From Nitratireductor thuwali (GTDB taxonomy: Bacteria > Pseudomonadota > Alphaproteobacteria > Rhizobiales > Rhizobiaceae): 64,000 nucleotides of DNA. Where the stretch lies: assembly GCF_036621415.1 (NCBI RefSeq), contig NZ_CP030941.1, forward strand, positions 3,470,001-3,534,000, read 5' to 3'. This document shows positions 53,458-61,168 of this stretch, piece after piece. The first letter of the stretch is position 1. Every line of letters begins with the position of its first letter. Below the pieces are notes generated by a model. The model searched no databases. It was not told the origin of the DNA and was given only the letters and a program-made list of their open reading frames with translations. A program made the position numbers and the translations under genes.

Positions 53458-54051
53458 TCACGAAAGAGGAATGCGGGGGTCCTGCACCAGATAAAACGGC
53501 GAAACGGGTGTCAGGTCGGTGATCAGGATGGAGAAACTGGCTGTTTCATCCGGGTCGACCTTGCCCTCGCGGAAAAGCAGCCGGTCATGCGGCTCGAAAT
53601 TGCGATCATGAAGCTCGAAACTGTCGGATCCCATTCCGCGCGGCTCGAACCGCCGCTGGTCGAACGACAGTCCGTCGCCATAGGTGCTGGGCTGGCCCGG
53701 TTCCTCCTGCAGTTCGAACTGAAACTCGATCCAGCCGAGCCCGCTCGCGTTGCGTGTGCGCAATGTCAGATAGAGCGCGGTGCCGGGCGACCCCGGTATG
53801 GTGCGCGGGCCGGCGTCCGGCCCGTATCCACGGATGACGAGCACGACCGGGCTCGCCGAGTAGAACTCCTGGGTCAGCACAACCGGATCCCGCCGCGTCC
53901 CCTCGCCATGGGCCTCCACGATGCGGAAGCCGCCCATCTCGTCGGAAAACCGATAGCCGCCAACCGGCCATTGCCCGTCGTCCGCAGGCCCTGCCGCGGG
54001 AGTGATGAAGGCGGCCGAAACGGCCACCAGAATTTGCGAGAGGCTCCACAT
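53458..54051 (-). CDS. Exported protein of unknown function
   Basis: A 197-residue protein with an N-terminal hydrophobic signal (MWSLSQILVAVSAAFITPAA). The rest is beta-rich (VLTQEFYSASPVVLVIRGYG, SGLGWIEFQFELQEEPGQP, SFSILITDLTPVSPFYLV). The ATG at 54051 has GGTGAGG upstream; longer upstream starts are unlikely because they give a non-hydrophobic, basic leader. It lies between the glycosylase and ETF-QO genes. No domain was recognised. Confidence 0.6.
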   Translation of the reverse strand: MWSLSQILVAVSAAFITPAAGPADDGQWPVGGYRFSDEMGGFRIVEAHGEGTRRDPVVLTQEFYSASPVVLVIRGYGPDAGPRTIPGSPGTALYLTLRTRNASGLGWIEFQFELQEEPGQPSTYGDGLSFDQRRFEPRGMGSDSFELHDRNFEPHDRLLFREGKVDPDETASFSILITDLTPVSPFYLVQDPRIPLS

Positions 54052-54293
54052 GTCCTCACCTTCGGCCGGCGCGTGTTCGGCCATCGCGTGCCGCTGGCCC
54101 ATTGTAGCGCATGCACGGCCCCCGGGGGAGAGGGGATCGGAGAGGCCTTGAATTACCTTTACGTAAAAGTATAAATTGCAGACGCGTTCCGGCCCGCGCC
54201 GGCCCTGTTCGGGCGAGCGAACATGCGCTATAGGCCGGGACGACGATAAGAGGCAGCCGGCGCATCGTTGGCGTGGCAACCGGGGAGACAGGA

Positions 54294-56006
54294 ATGAGCG
54301 AGACCGAGCGCGAAAGCATGGAATTCGACGTCGTCATCGTCGGCGCGGGGCCCGCAGGGCTGGCCGCTTCCATCAAGCTGAAGCAGCTCAATCCGGAGCT
54401 TTCCGTGGTCGTTCTGGAAAAGGGCGGCGAGGTCGGCGCGCATATCCTTTCCGGCGCGGTTGTCGATCCCATCGGCATCGATCGCCTGCTGCCGGACTGG
54501 CGGGAGGACGAGAGCCACCCCTTCAAGACGCCGGTCGCGGACGACCGGTTTCTGGTCCTCGGTCCGGCAGGGTCGCTGCGCCTGCCCAATTTCATGATGC
54601 CGCCGCTGATGAACAATCACGGCAACTACATCGTTTCGCTCGGCAATGTGTGCCGCTGGCTGGCCGAGAGGGCGGAGGCGCTGGGGGTCGAGATATATCC
54701 GGGCTTCGCCGCCACCGAGGTGATCTACAACGACGAAGGGGCCGTCATCGGCGTGGCCACCGGCGACATGGGCGTGCTGCGCGACGGCAGCCGCGGCCCC
54801 GCCTATGCGCCCGGCATGGCGCTGATGGGAAAATACGTGCTGATCGGCGAAGGCGCCCGCGGTTCGCTCGCCAAGCAGCTGATCGCCAGGTTCAAGCTCG
54901 ACGACGGCCGCCAGCCGCCCAAATTCGGCATCGGCCTCAAGGAGCTGTGGGAGGTGAAGCCGGAGAACCATCGGCCGGGCCTTGTGCAGCATTCCTTCGG
55001 CTGGCCGCTGGACATGAAGACCGGCGGCGGCTCCTTCCTCTATCATCTGGAGGATAACAAGGTTGCGGTCGGCTTCGTGCTACACCTCAACTACAAGAAT
55101 CCCTATATCGCGCCCTTCGAGGAGTTCCAGCGTTTCAAGACGCATCCGGCGATCGCCCCGACTTTCGAGGGCGGCAAGCGCATCTCCTACGGCGCGCGGG
55201 CCATCACCGAGGGCGGCTTGCAGTCCGTGCCCAAGATGTCCTTTCCCGGCGGGCTGCTCATCGGCTGCTCGGCCGGTCTCGTAAACGTGCCGCGCATCAA
55301 GGGGTCGCACAATGCCGTGCTGTCCGGCATCATGGCCGCCGAACACGTCGCGGAGGCTCTTGCCGAAGGCCGGGAGAACGCCGACCTGACCGCTTTCGAG
55401 GAAGCCTGGCGCGCGTCCGACATCGGCAAGGATTTGAAGCGCGTCCGCAACGTCAAGCCGCTGTGGTCGCGCTTCGGCACGCTGGCGGGCGTCGCCCTGG
55501 GCGGCATCGACATGTGGACAAACCAACTCCTCGGCTTCTCCTTCTTCGGCACGCTGAAGCACGGAAAGTCCGATGCCGAGGCGCTGGAGCCGGCCGAAAA
55601 GCACAAGCCTATCGACTATCCCAAGCCGGACGGCGTGCTCACCTTCGACCGCCTGTCCTCGGTCTTCCTGTCCAACACCAACCACGAAGAGGACCAGCCG
55701 GTCCACCTGAAGGTCAAGGACATGGAACTCCAGAAGCGTTCGGAATTCGCCGTCTTCGCCGGCCCCTCGACCCGCTATTGCCCGGCAGGCGTCTACGAAT
55801 GGGTCGATGCCGACGGCAACGCGCTGGCCGGCGGCCCGGGAGCCTCCAAGAAGGGTGGCGAGGCCAGGACCAGCCGCGAGGCCCGCTTCGTCATCAACGC
55901 GCAGAACTGCGTCCATTGCAAGACCTGCGACATTAAGGACCCCAACCAGAACATCGATTGGGTGCCTCCCCAGGGCGGCGAGGGGCCGGTCTATTCGGGG
56001 ATGTAG
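54294..56006 (+). CDS. Electron transfer flavoprotein-ubiquinone oxidoreductase
   Basis: A 570-residue inner-membrane-associated enzyme that passes electrons from ETF to ubiquinone. The FAD motif VVIVGAGPAGLAASIKLKQL sits near the N-terminus; the ubiquinone-binding and membrane regions are in the middle (SYGARAITEGGLQSVPKMSF); the C-terminal [4Fe-4S] site has STRYCPAGVYEW followed by INAQNCVHCKTCDIKDPNQN. ATG 54294 follows GGGGAGACAGGA. It links fatty-acid and amino-acid oxidation to the respiratory chain. The gene converges on the EEP-fold gene, overlapping by 16 bp. Confidence 0.95.
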   Translation: MSETERESMEFDVVIVGAGPAGLAASIKLKQLNPELSVVVLEKGGEVGAHILSGAVVDPIGIDRLLPDWREDESHPFKTPVADDRFLVLGPAGSLRLPNFMMPPLMNNHGNYIVSLGNVCRWLAERAEALGVEIYPGFAATEVIYNDEGAVIGVATGDMGVLRDGSRGPAYAPGMALMGKYVLIGEGARGSLAKQLIARFKLDDGRQPPKFGIGLKELWEVKPENHRPGLVQHSFGWPLDMKTGGGSFLYHLEDNKVAVGFVLHLNYKNPYIAPFEEFQRFKTHPAIAPTFEGGKRISYGARAITEGGLQSVPKMSFPGGLLIGCSAGLVNVPRIKGSHNAVLSGIMAAEHVAEALAEGRENADLTAFEEAWRASDIGKDLKRVRNVKPLWSRFGTLAGVALGGIDMWTNQLLGFSFFGTLKHGKSDAEALEPAEKHKPIDYPKPDGVLTFDRLSSVFLSNTNHEEDQPVHLKVKDMELQKRSEFAVFAGPSTRYCPAGVYEWVDADGNALAGGPGASKKGGEARTSREARFVINAQNCVHCKTCDIKDPNQNIDWVPPQGGEGPVYSGM

Positions 56007-57046
56007 CTCTGCTTCACAGAGGTCCTGGCCTGCATGATCGGCTGTTCCTCGCTGCCCGGCTCGATCTCGAACGACATCAGCACCGGCAGGTGGTCTGATC
56101 CCACGTCTTCCAGCCGCTCGATCGACAGCGTCCGCACGCGGCCCTTGGTCAGAATGTGGTCGATCGGCAGGCCGGCATAGCGGCGCAGGAAGTCCGGCAA
56201 GGGCCGCTTGAGCCATGTCGGTCCCACCCATCGAGGCGCCGTCAATCCGCCCGCGGCCTCGACCATCCGCGTCGTCACGCTCCACGGCGATGCGTTGAAG
56301 TCGCCGGCCAGAATGGCGGTGGGGCCGAGCGATGCCAGCGCCGGACGCACCCGGTTCACATGTTCATGCTGGTCGAATGGCCAGGGCCAGCCCAGATGCA
56401 GCGCCGCGACGGTGATGGTGTTGCCGCCCAGACTGATGCTGGCCGTCGCCATCGATCCGCGATCGAGACAGGCAGTTGCTGCCGGATGCCGGAAGGGTCG
56501 GCGCGACAGGATGGCGACGCCCCCGATATGGGCCCGAGCCCTGCAGACGATGCGATGGGGATAGGCCCCTTCGATGAAGGCGAGCTCGGCCCGCCACATG
56601 TCGGAAACCTCGGTGAGAACCACCACATCCGCGTTCGAGTGGCCGATCAGGGACAGTACCGCCTTGGGCGTTGCGTTGTCGTAACGCAGGTTGAGATGCA
56701 GGAGCCGGTAGCGCGCCGAAGGCTCTTGCGATACGGCCGCTACCGCCAGTCCGCCGCCACCATAGGTCAGCGTCGACCCGACAGCACCTGCGCTCAACAC
56801 CAGCGCCATCAGTGCGATCTGGCGCCAGCCGCGGAAAAACAGAAGCGGCAGGGCCAGAAGAGCCACCAGCGCGGCCAGGTGAAAGCGGAAATGTACCAGC
56901 GCGTCGAACGCCGGATGCAGCGCGCCCCAGTAGCCGGCGACCAGCGGCAATGTGGCAGCCATGGCGGCGATGGCGAGCAACGGGCAGGCCCAACGGCGGT
57001 GGCCCCGCAATTCCGACGCGCCTCCTGCTTCCGCCGTCTCCGCCAT
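55991..57046 (-). CDS. Membrane-anchored endonuclease/exonuclease/phosphatase-fold protein
   Basis: A 351-residue protein: three to four N-terminal helices (from WACPLLAIAAMAATLPLV, FHLAALVALLALPLLFF and QIALMALVLSAGAVGSTL), then a catalytic EEP domain with LLHLNLRYDNA, VVVLTEVSDMW, the GDFNASPWS loop and SDHLPVLMSF. The Asp/Asn/His set of the family is present. The soluble domain probably faces the periplasm. It starts 10 bp after amn and is likely cotranscribed; whether it acts on a lipid or nucleic acid is unknown. Confidence 0.85.
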   Translation of the reverse strand: MAETAEAGGASELRGHRRWACPLLAIAAMAATLPLVAGYWGALHPAFDALVHFRFHLAALVALLALPLLFFRGWRQIALMALVLSAGAVGSTLTYGGGGLAVAAVSQEPSARYRLLHLNLRYDNATPKAVLSLIGHSNADVVVLTEVSDMWRAELAFIEGAYPHRIVCRARAHIGGVAILSRRPFRHPAATACLDRGSMATASISLGGNTITVAALHLGWPWPFDQHEHVNRVRPALASLGPTAILAGDFNASPWSVTTRMVEAAGGLTAPRWVGPTWLKRPLPDFLRRYAGLPIDHILTKGRVRTLSIERLEDVGSDHLPVLMSFEIEPGSEEQPIMQARTSVKQSYIPE

Positions 57047-57056
57047 CGTGCGCCTG

Positions 57057-58556
57057 CTACTGGAAGGCCGTTTCGGAGAAGCTTCTGAGCTTGCGCGAAT
57101 GCAGCCTTTCCGGCGGCATCGCCGCCAGCTTTTCGACCGCACGTATGCCGATCTGCAAATGCTGGGCGACCTGCCGCTTGTAGAAATCGGTGGCCATGCC
57201 CGGCAGCTTCAGCTCGCCATGCAGCGGCTTGTCGGAAACGCACAGAAGCGTGCCGTAAGGCACGCGGAAGCGGAACCCGTTGGCGGCTATCGTGGCCGAT
57301 TCCATGTCGAGCGCGATCGCCCGCGACTGCGAAAGCCGCTGCACCGGCCCCCGCTGGTCGCGCAGTTCCCAATTGCGGTTGTCGATGGTTGCCACCGTGC
57401 CTGTGCGCATGATCCGCTTGAGATCGTAGCCGGAAAGCCCGGTGATCTCCGCGACCGCTTCCTGCAACGCCACCTGCACCTCCGCCAGGGCCGGCAGCGG
57501 CACCCAGACCGGCAGGTCGTCGTCCAGCACATGGTCTTCGCGCACATAGGCATGGGCCAGGACGTAGTCGCCCAGCGCCTGCGTGTGGCGCAGGCCGGCA
57601 CAATGGCCCAGCATCAGCCATGCATGCGGCCGCAGCACTGCGATGTGATCGGTGATCGTTTTCGCGTTGGACGGGCCGACGCCGATATTGACCATGGTGA
57701 TTCCGCAATGGTCGGGACGGGTCAGGTGGTAGGCCGGCATTTGCGGCATGCGCTGCAGCGCCGTTTCCGGCGGCGTGGTTTCTCCGGCCTGCGTCACGAT
57801 GTTGCCGGGCTCGACGAAGGTCTCGTAGCCTTCGCCTCCCCGCGCCATCGCCCCGCGCGCATAGGCGCAGAACTCGTCGATATAGAACTGGTAGTTGGTG
57901 AATAGCACGAAGTTCTGGAAATGGTCCGGTGCCGTCGCCGTATAGTGCGAAAGCCTGTGCAGCGAATAGTCGATGCGCTGCGCCGTGAACGGCGCCAGCG
58001 GCATCGGGTCGCCCGGCGACGGCTCGTGGGTGCCGTTGACGATGTGGTCGTCGGTGGAGTTCAGATTGGGCACGTCGAAAAGATCGCGCAGAGGCCGCTT
58101 GAGCCGGTCCGCGACCGAGCCTTCCACATAGGTGTCCCTCAGGAAGGCGAAGTGCAGCGGTATCGGCGTGTCCGATTCGCGGACGATGATCGGCACCCCG
58201 TGATTGCGGATGAGAAGCCCGAGTTGCTCGGTCAGATAGGGGTCGAAAAGATCCGGCCGGGTGATCGTGGTGCGGTAGGTGCCAGGCTCGGGCACATGCC
58301 CATAGGCGAGCCGCGTATCGATCTGCGCAAAGGATGAGGTCGCGAGGCTGACTTCCGGGTAGTAGGCGCGATATCGGCGCTCGCTCTCGCCCGTCTTGGC
58401 CACGTGGACGAAGGCATCCCGCAGGAACGCCGTGTTCCGGTCGTAGATGGCTTTCAGCGCATCGACCGCCGCGCGCGGATCGGAAAAAGCCTGCCGCGCG
58501 CTGGGCTCGGGGCTGGAGATGGTTTCAATCGGCTGAGGATAGATTCGCTTGTCCAT
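57057..58556 (-). CDS. amn: AMP nucleosidase
   Basis: A 499-residue enzyme that splits AMP into adenine and ribose 5-phosphate. The N-terminal domain is typical of Amn (ERRYRAYYPEVSLATSSFAQ), and the catalytic domain is PNP/UDP-phosphorylase-like with MVNIGVGPSNAKTITDHIAV, LMLGHCAGLRHTQALGDYVL, and ALDMESATIAANGFRFRVPY carrying the catalytic acidic residues. It contributes to purine balance. The downstream EEP-fold gene is 10 bp away. Confidence 0.95.
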   Translation of the reverse strand: MDKRIYPQPIETISSPEPSARQAFSDPRAAVDALKAIYDRNTAFLRDAFVHVAKTGESERRYRAYYPEVSLATSSFAQIDTRLAYGHVPEPGTYRTTITRPDLFDPYLTEQLGLLIRNHGVPIIVRESDTPIPLHFAFLRDTYVEGSVADRLKRPLRDLFDVPNLNSTDDHIVNGTHEPSPGDPMPLAPFTAQRIDYSLHRLSHYTATAPDHFQNFVLFTNYQFYIDEFCAYARGAMARGGEGYETFVEPGNIVTQAGETTPPETALQRMPQMPAYHLTRPDHCGITMVNIGVGPSNAKTITDHIAVLRPHAWLMLGHCAGLRHTQALGDYVLAHAYVREDHVLDDDLPVWVPLPALAEVQVALQEAVAEITGLSGYDLKRIMRTGTVATIDNRNWELRDQRGPVQRLSQSRAIALDMESATIAANGFRFRVPYGTLLCVSDKPLHGELKLPGMATDFYKRQVAQHLQIGIRAVEKLAAMPPERLHSRKLRSFSETAFQ

Positions 58557-58627
58557 GTCCCATTATAGGCACTCACGGTGACAGTTTCGAGGCCTTGTTG
58601 CTCACCGGCGGCAATGTGCGAAAAAGT

Positions 58628-58822
58628 CTACTGTGCCCGCTGCAGGCTCACCATGAGCACGAAGCCGGCCCCGCTGGACTTCTGGTAGGTGCCCTCGATG
58701 ATATTTTCATTGCCCGCCCGCACCGTGCCGACAGCTGCCAGAGGAATGCTGACCATGCAGGCAAGGGCGATAAGCCCCGGGAGCATGCGCATGCCGTTCG
58801 TCATGAAATTTCTTGCCTTCAT
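58628..58822 (-). CDS. Very small secreted protein
   Basis: A 64-residue protein starting with ATG 58822 after AGGTGAG. Residues 10-35 form a signal peptide (MLPGLIALACMVSIPLAAVG), cleavage near VRAG; the remaining 28 residues contain EGTYQKSSGAGFVLMVSLQR. It lies next to another very small gene on the same strand (58866-59033). No family was recognised. Confidence 0.55.
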   Translation of the reverse strand: MKARNFMTNGMRMLPGLIALACMVSIPLAAVGTVRAGNENIIEGTYQKSSGAGFVLMVSLQRAQ

Positions 58823-58865
58823 TTCTCACCTGCCCGCCCGCCCCGGGGCGACTTGCGAGCCGTGC

Positions 58866-59033
58866 TCAGATAGCGCACAGGCTCTTGACACTATGATCGA
58901 GGCAGGAGTCCACCGTCAGGTTGCCGCGCCAATAGCCGCCCGAACGACTGGCCTCGGCAACCATGACCGCGGCCACCATGCCGGCGATCGCCATCAGCAC
59001 ACAGATCGCCGTAAAGCCACGCGTTGCCAGCAT
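58866..59033 (-). CDS. Very small membrane protein with conserved-looking cysteines
   Basis: A 55-residue frame with an excellent ribosome site (AAGGAG) 8 bp before ATG 59033. One helix (FTAICVLMAIAGMVAAVMVA) is followed by a short exported tail with two Cys (LTVDSCLDHSVKSLC) that could form a disulfide. Codon use is like its neighbours. It stands near another tiny gene downstream, so the two may form a small operon. No function can be given. Confidence 0.5.
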   Translation of the reverse strand: MLATRGFTAICVLMAIAGMVAAVMVAEASRSGGYWRGNLTVDSCLDHSVKSLCAI

Positions 59034-59252
59034 GAGGTGTCTCCTTCATCGTTCCGGCAATATGCCCGGACGTGCCTGAACGGCGACTGAGAAGGCTGTT
59101 CATCGGCCGTTCAACTTCGTAAATGCGAATAAACTATCCGTTCCAGATATCGTAAACGGCCCCATATGTCGAGCGTTCCTCCCGGTCTTTTTGCCGTCAT
59201 TGCGATGTGGCGGAAACGTGCCTATGTCTTGGAGGAAACAGGAGAGAGGCGA

Positions 59253-59954
59253 ATGAGCGAGCAGCATCAACCGATAGAACTTCACTATTGGCCGACGCCC
59301 AATGGCTGGAAAGTCTCCATCATGCTGGAGGAACTGGGCGTTCCCTACGAAGTTCACTACGTGAACATCGGCAAGGGCGAGCAATTCCGGCCCGAGTTCC
59401 TGAAGATCGCGCCCAACAACCGCATGCCGGCCATCGTCGATCCGGAGGGTCCGGGCGGCGAACCCATCTCCATCTTCGAATCGGGAGCCATCCTCCAGTA
59501 TCTGGGCCGCAAGTTCGGCAAGTTCTATCCGCAGGACGAGCGCCAGCGCGTGGAAGTGGAGCAATGGCTGTTCTGGCAGATGGGTGGTCTCGGCCCGATG
59601 GCGGGGCAGGCGCATCACTTCCGTCAATACGCCCCGGAAAAAGTTCCCTATGCGATCGAGCGCTACACCAACGAGGTCAACCGCCTCTACGGTGTGATGA
59701 ACAAGCGCCTCGCCGACCGCGATTTCCTGGCCGGCGACTATTCCATCGCCGACATCGCGTCGGTCGGCTGGGTCAAGCCGCATGAACGCCAGGGCCAGGA
59801 CCTGAACGACTTTCCCAATCTCAAACGCTGGTTCGAGACGATCATGGCCCGCCCGGCGGTCCAGCGCGGCCTTGCGGTCGGTAAGGAAAAGCGCGGCAAC
59901 ATCGCCGAGGACAAGGAAGCGCAGAAGGTTCTGTTCGGCCAGCGCGCGAGCTGA
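59253..59954 (+). CDS. Glutathione S-transferase, YghU/YfcG-like
   Basis: A 233-residue thioredoxin-fold transferase. The N-terminal domain starts IELHYWPTPNGWKVSIMLEE and has APNNRMPAIVDPEG and IFESGAILQYLG, typical of the disulfide-bond oxidoreductase (YfcG/YghU) group. The C-terminal helical domain has WLFWQMGGLGPMAGQAHHF and ends LKRWFETIMARPAVQRG. It acts on glutathionylated or disulfide substrates in the cytoplasm. ATG 59253 has GGAGAGAGG upstream. A bidirectional terminator follows. Confidence 0.92.
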   Translation: MSEQHQPIELHYWPTPNGWKVSIMLEELGVPYEVHYVNIGKGEQFRPEFLKIAPNNRMPAIVDPEGPGGEPISIFESGAILQYLGRKFGKFYPQDERQRVEVEQWLFWQMGGLGPMAGQAHHFRQYAPEKVPYAIERYTNEVNRLYGVMNKRLADRDFLAGDYSIADIASVGWVKPHERQGQDLNDFPNLKRWFETIMARPAVQRGLAVGKEKRGNIAEDKEAQKVLFGQRAS

Positions 59955-59971
59955 CCTTCGACGCGCTGCAA

Positions 59972-60003
59972 AAGGGCCGTGCGTTTCGCGCGGCCCTTCT
60001 CTT
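59972..60003. terminator. Bidirectional terminator between the GST and DUF2147 genes
   Basis: Perfect arms AAGGGCCG and CGGCCCTT around an 11-base loop, with A-run and T-rich flanks on opposite sides. It separates convergent genes and can serve both. Confidence 0.75.
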
Positions 60004-60014
60004 TGCGCGGCGCG

Positions 60015-60356
60015 TTACATGCGCGACCAGGTTTCGTTGCGGCAGATCAGCCCGCCAAGCACGCAACCGCCCATCTTGAACGAGTTGCCGCTGAGGCTGC
60101 CTTTGCCGGAATAGGTCTTGTCGTTGGCCGGGTCCGTCACGGTTCCCGTATACTGCCCGTTGCTTTCCGGCTTGAACTTGCCGATCTGCTTGCCGGCGTG
60201 CTCGCCCGTCTTCAGCGTGATGCAGTACTGGCCGCCGCACGGCACGATCTCAGCCGTGTTGCCCGATTTCGTCTTCCAGCGGCCCTCGATGGGATCGGCG
60301 AGCGCCGCTCCGCCCGCCATCAGCAACGCGATACCCGTCAATAGCACTCTGCGCAT
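60015..60356 (-). CDS. DUF2147 domain-containing exported protein
   Basis: A 113-residue protein with a signal peptide (MRRVLLTGIALLMAGGAALA) and the DUF2147 pattern PIEGRWKTKSGNTAEIVPCG, YCITLKTGEHAG and GSLSGNSFKMGGCVLGGLIC. Four cysteines suggest two disulfides. ATG 60356 has GGGAGGAACGG upstream. DUF2147 proteins are periplasmic and of unknown function. Confidence 0.85.
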   Translation of the reverse strand: MRRVLLTGIALLMAGGAALADPIEGRWKTKSGNTAEIVPCGGQYCITLKTGEHAGKQIGKFKPESNGQYTGTVTDPANDKTYSGKGSLSGNSFKMGGCVLGGLICRNETWSRM

Positions 60357-60745
60357 GGTCCCGTTCCTCCCTGTTCGACCGCTCAATTGGCTTACGCAGA
60401 CGTAAGAGTAATACAACGGCGCGGCAAGCGAAAGAGGATTTCACCTGCTTCCGCCAGCCGGTCCCCAGCCGCTCCCATGCGTGCCGAAACCCGTTTCGTG
60501 GTTAGGAAAGCGTTGCCCCCTCTCGTCCTCATTTTAACGAAGCAGCGTGCGAAAGCCCGGCAATCCCGACTTCCTATCCTTAACGGATCCTACCTGTTTA
60601 CCGAATGTTTGAACTTTGTTTTCGCCTGATTAATCAAGCTGTTTAACGCCGATTTCAATCCTCTCCGCCATTCTTCGATCCATCGCAGCACCGCTCCAGG
60701 GGACAAGGAGGGCGGGCCGCTCTCAGGAAGACAGGGGACTTGAAA
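60357..60745. other. Intergenic region with no recognised gene
   Basis: This 389-bp stretch between the divergent DUF2147 and Sel1-like genes contains no convincing gene in either strand. Its right half is AT-rich (runs near 60535-60650) and probably holds the promoter of the Sel1-like gene; a purine-rich ribosome site precedes the start at 60746. Confidence 0.5.
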
Positions 60746-61012
60746 ATGGCACGTTTTGACTTTCAGGAAGCAGGTTCAGGCGCCATCGGGGCAGGTGCGC
60801 AGGCCGATGTGATCTTTCAGCTCGGCATGATGTATGCGACCGGCCGCGATTGCGACGTCGACCTGGTCGCGGCGCATAAATGGTTCAACATCGCGGCCAT
60901 CAAGGGTTCGGCCCGCGCTGCCGAGCTGCGCACCGAACTGGCGGCCAATATGTCCAAGATCGAGATCGCCCGCGCCCTGCGCGAGGCGCGCGAATGGATG
61001 ACCATGCATTGA
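60746..61012 (+). CDS. Sel1-like repeat protein
   Basis: An 88-residue protein with one Sel1/TPR-like repeat: DVIFQLGMMYATGRDCDVDL then VAAHKWFNIAAIKGSARAAE, followed by a helix with EIARALREAREWMTMH. ATG 60746 is preferred; a TTG 6 bp upstream is in frame. Such short Sel1-like proteins usually serve as protein-interaction scaffolds. It stands alone between two terminators. Confidence 0.75.
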   Translation: MARFDFQEAGSGAIGAGAQADVIFQLGMMYATGRDCDVDLVAAHKWFNIAAIKGSARAAELRTELAANMSKIEIARALREAREWMTMH

Positions 61013-61083
61013 GCTTTACGGCATCGGCGGAAAAATGGAGGCCGATCAAGGGTAGTGCGGGGGCACCGGCTTACGAGCCGAAG

Positions 61084-61127
61084 AGCGCCGCGCCAGGCTG
61101 AAGAAGCCGGCGCGGCGCTGTTGTTTT
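61084..61127. terminator. Bidirectional terminator between Sel1-like and carboxylase genes
   Basis: Perfect 11-bp arms AGCGCCGCGCC and GGCGCGGCGCT around a 14-base loop, followed by GTTGTTTT. It separates convergent genes. Confidence 0.7.
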
Positions 61128-61168
61128 GCCGGGTCCGGTTCTGCAAGTTGTGATTTACCGCCGCGCTC

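Noticed and set aside
60387..60629. An 80-codon plus-strand frame in the DUF2147/Sel1 intergenic region
   Set aside because: Composition is basic and irregular with no ribosome site; the region looks like promoter DNA.
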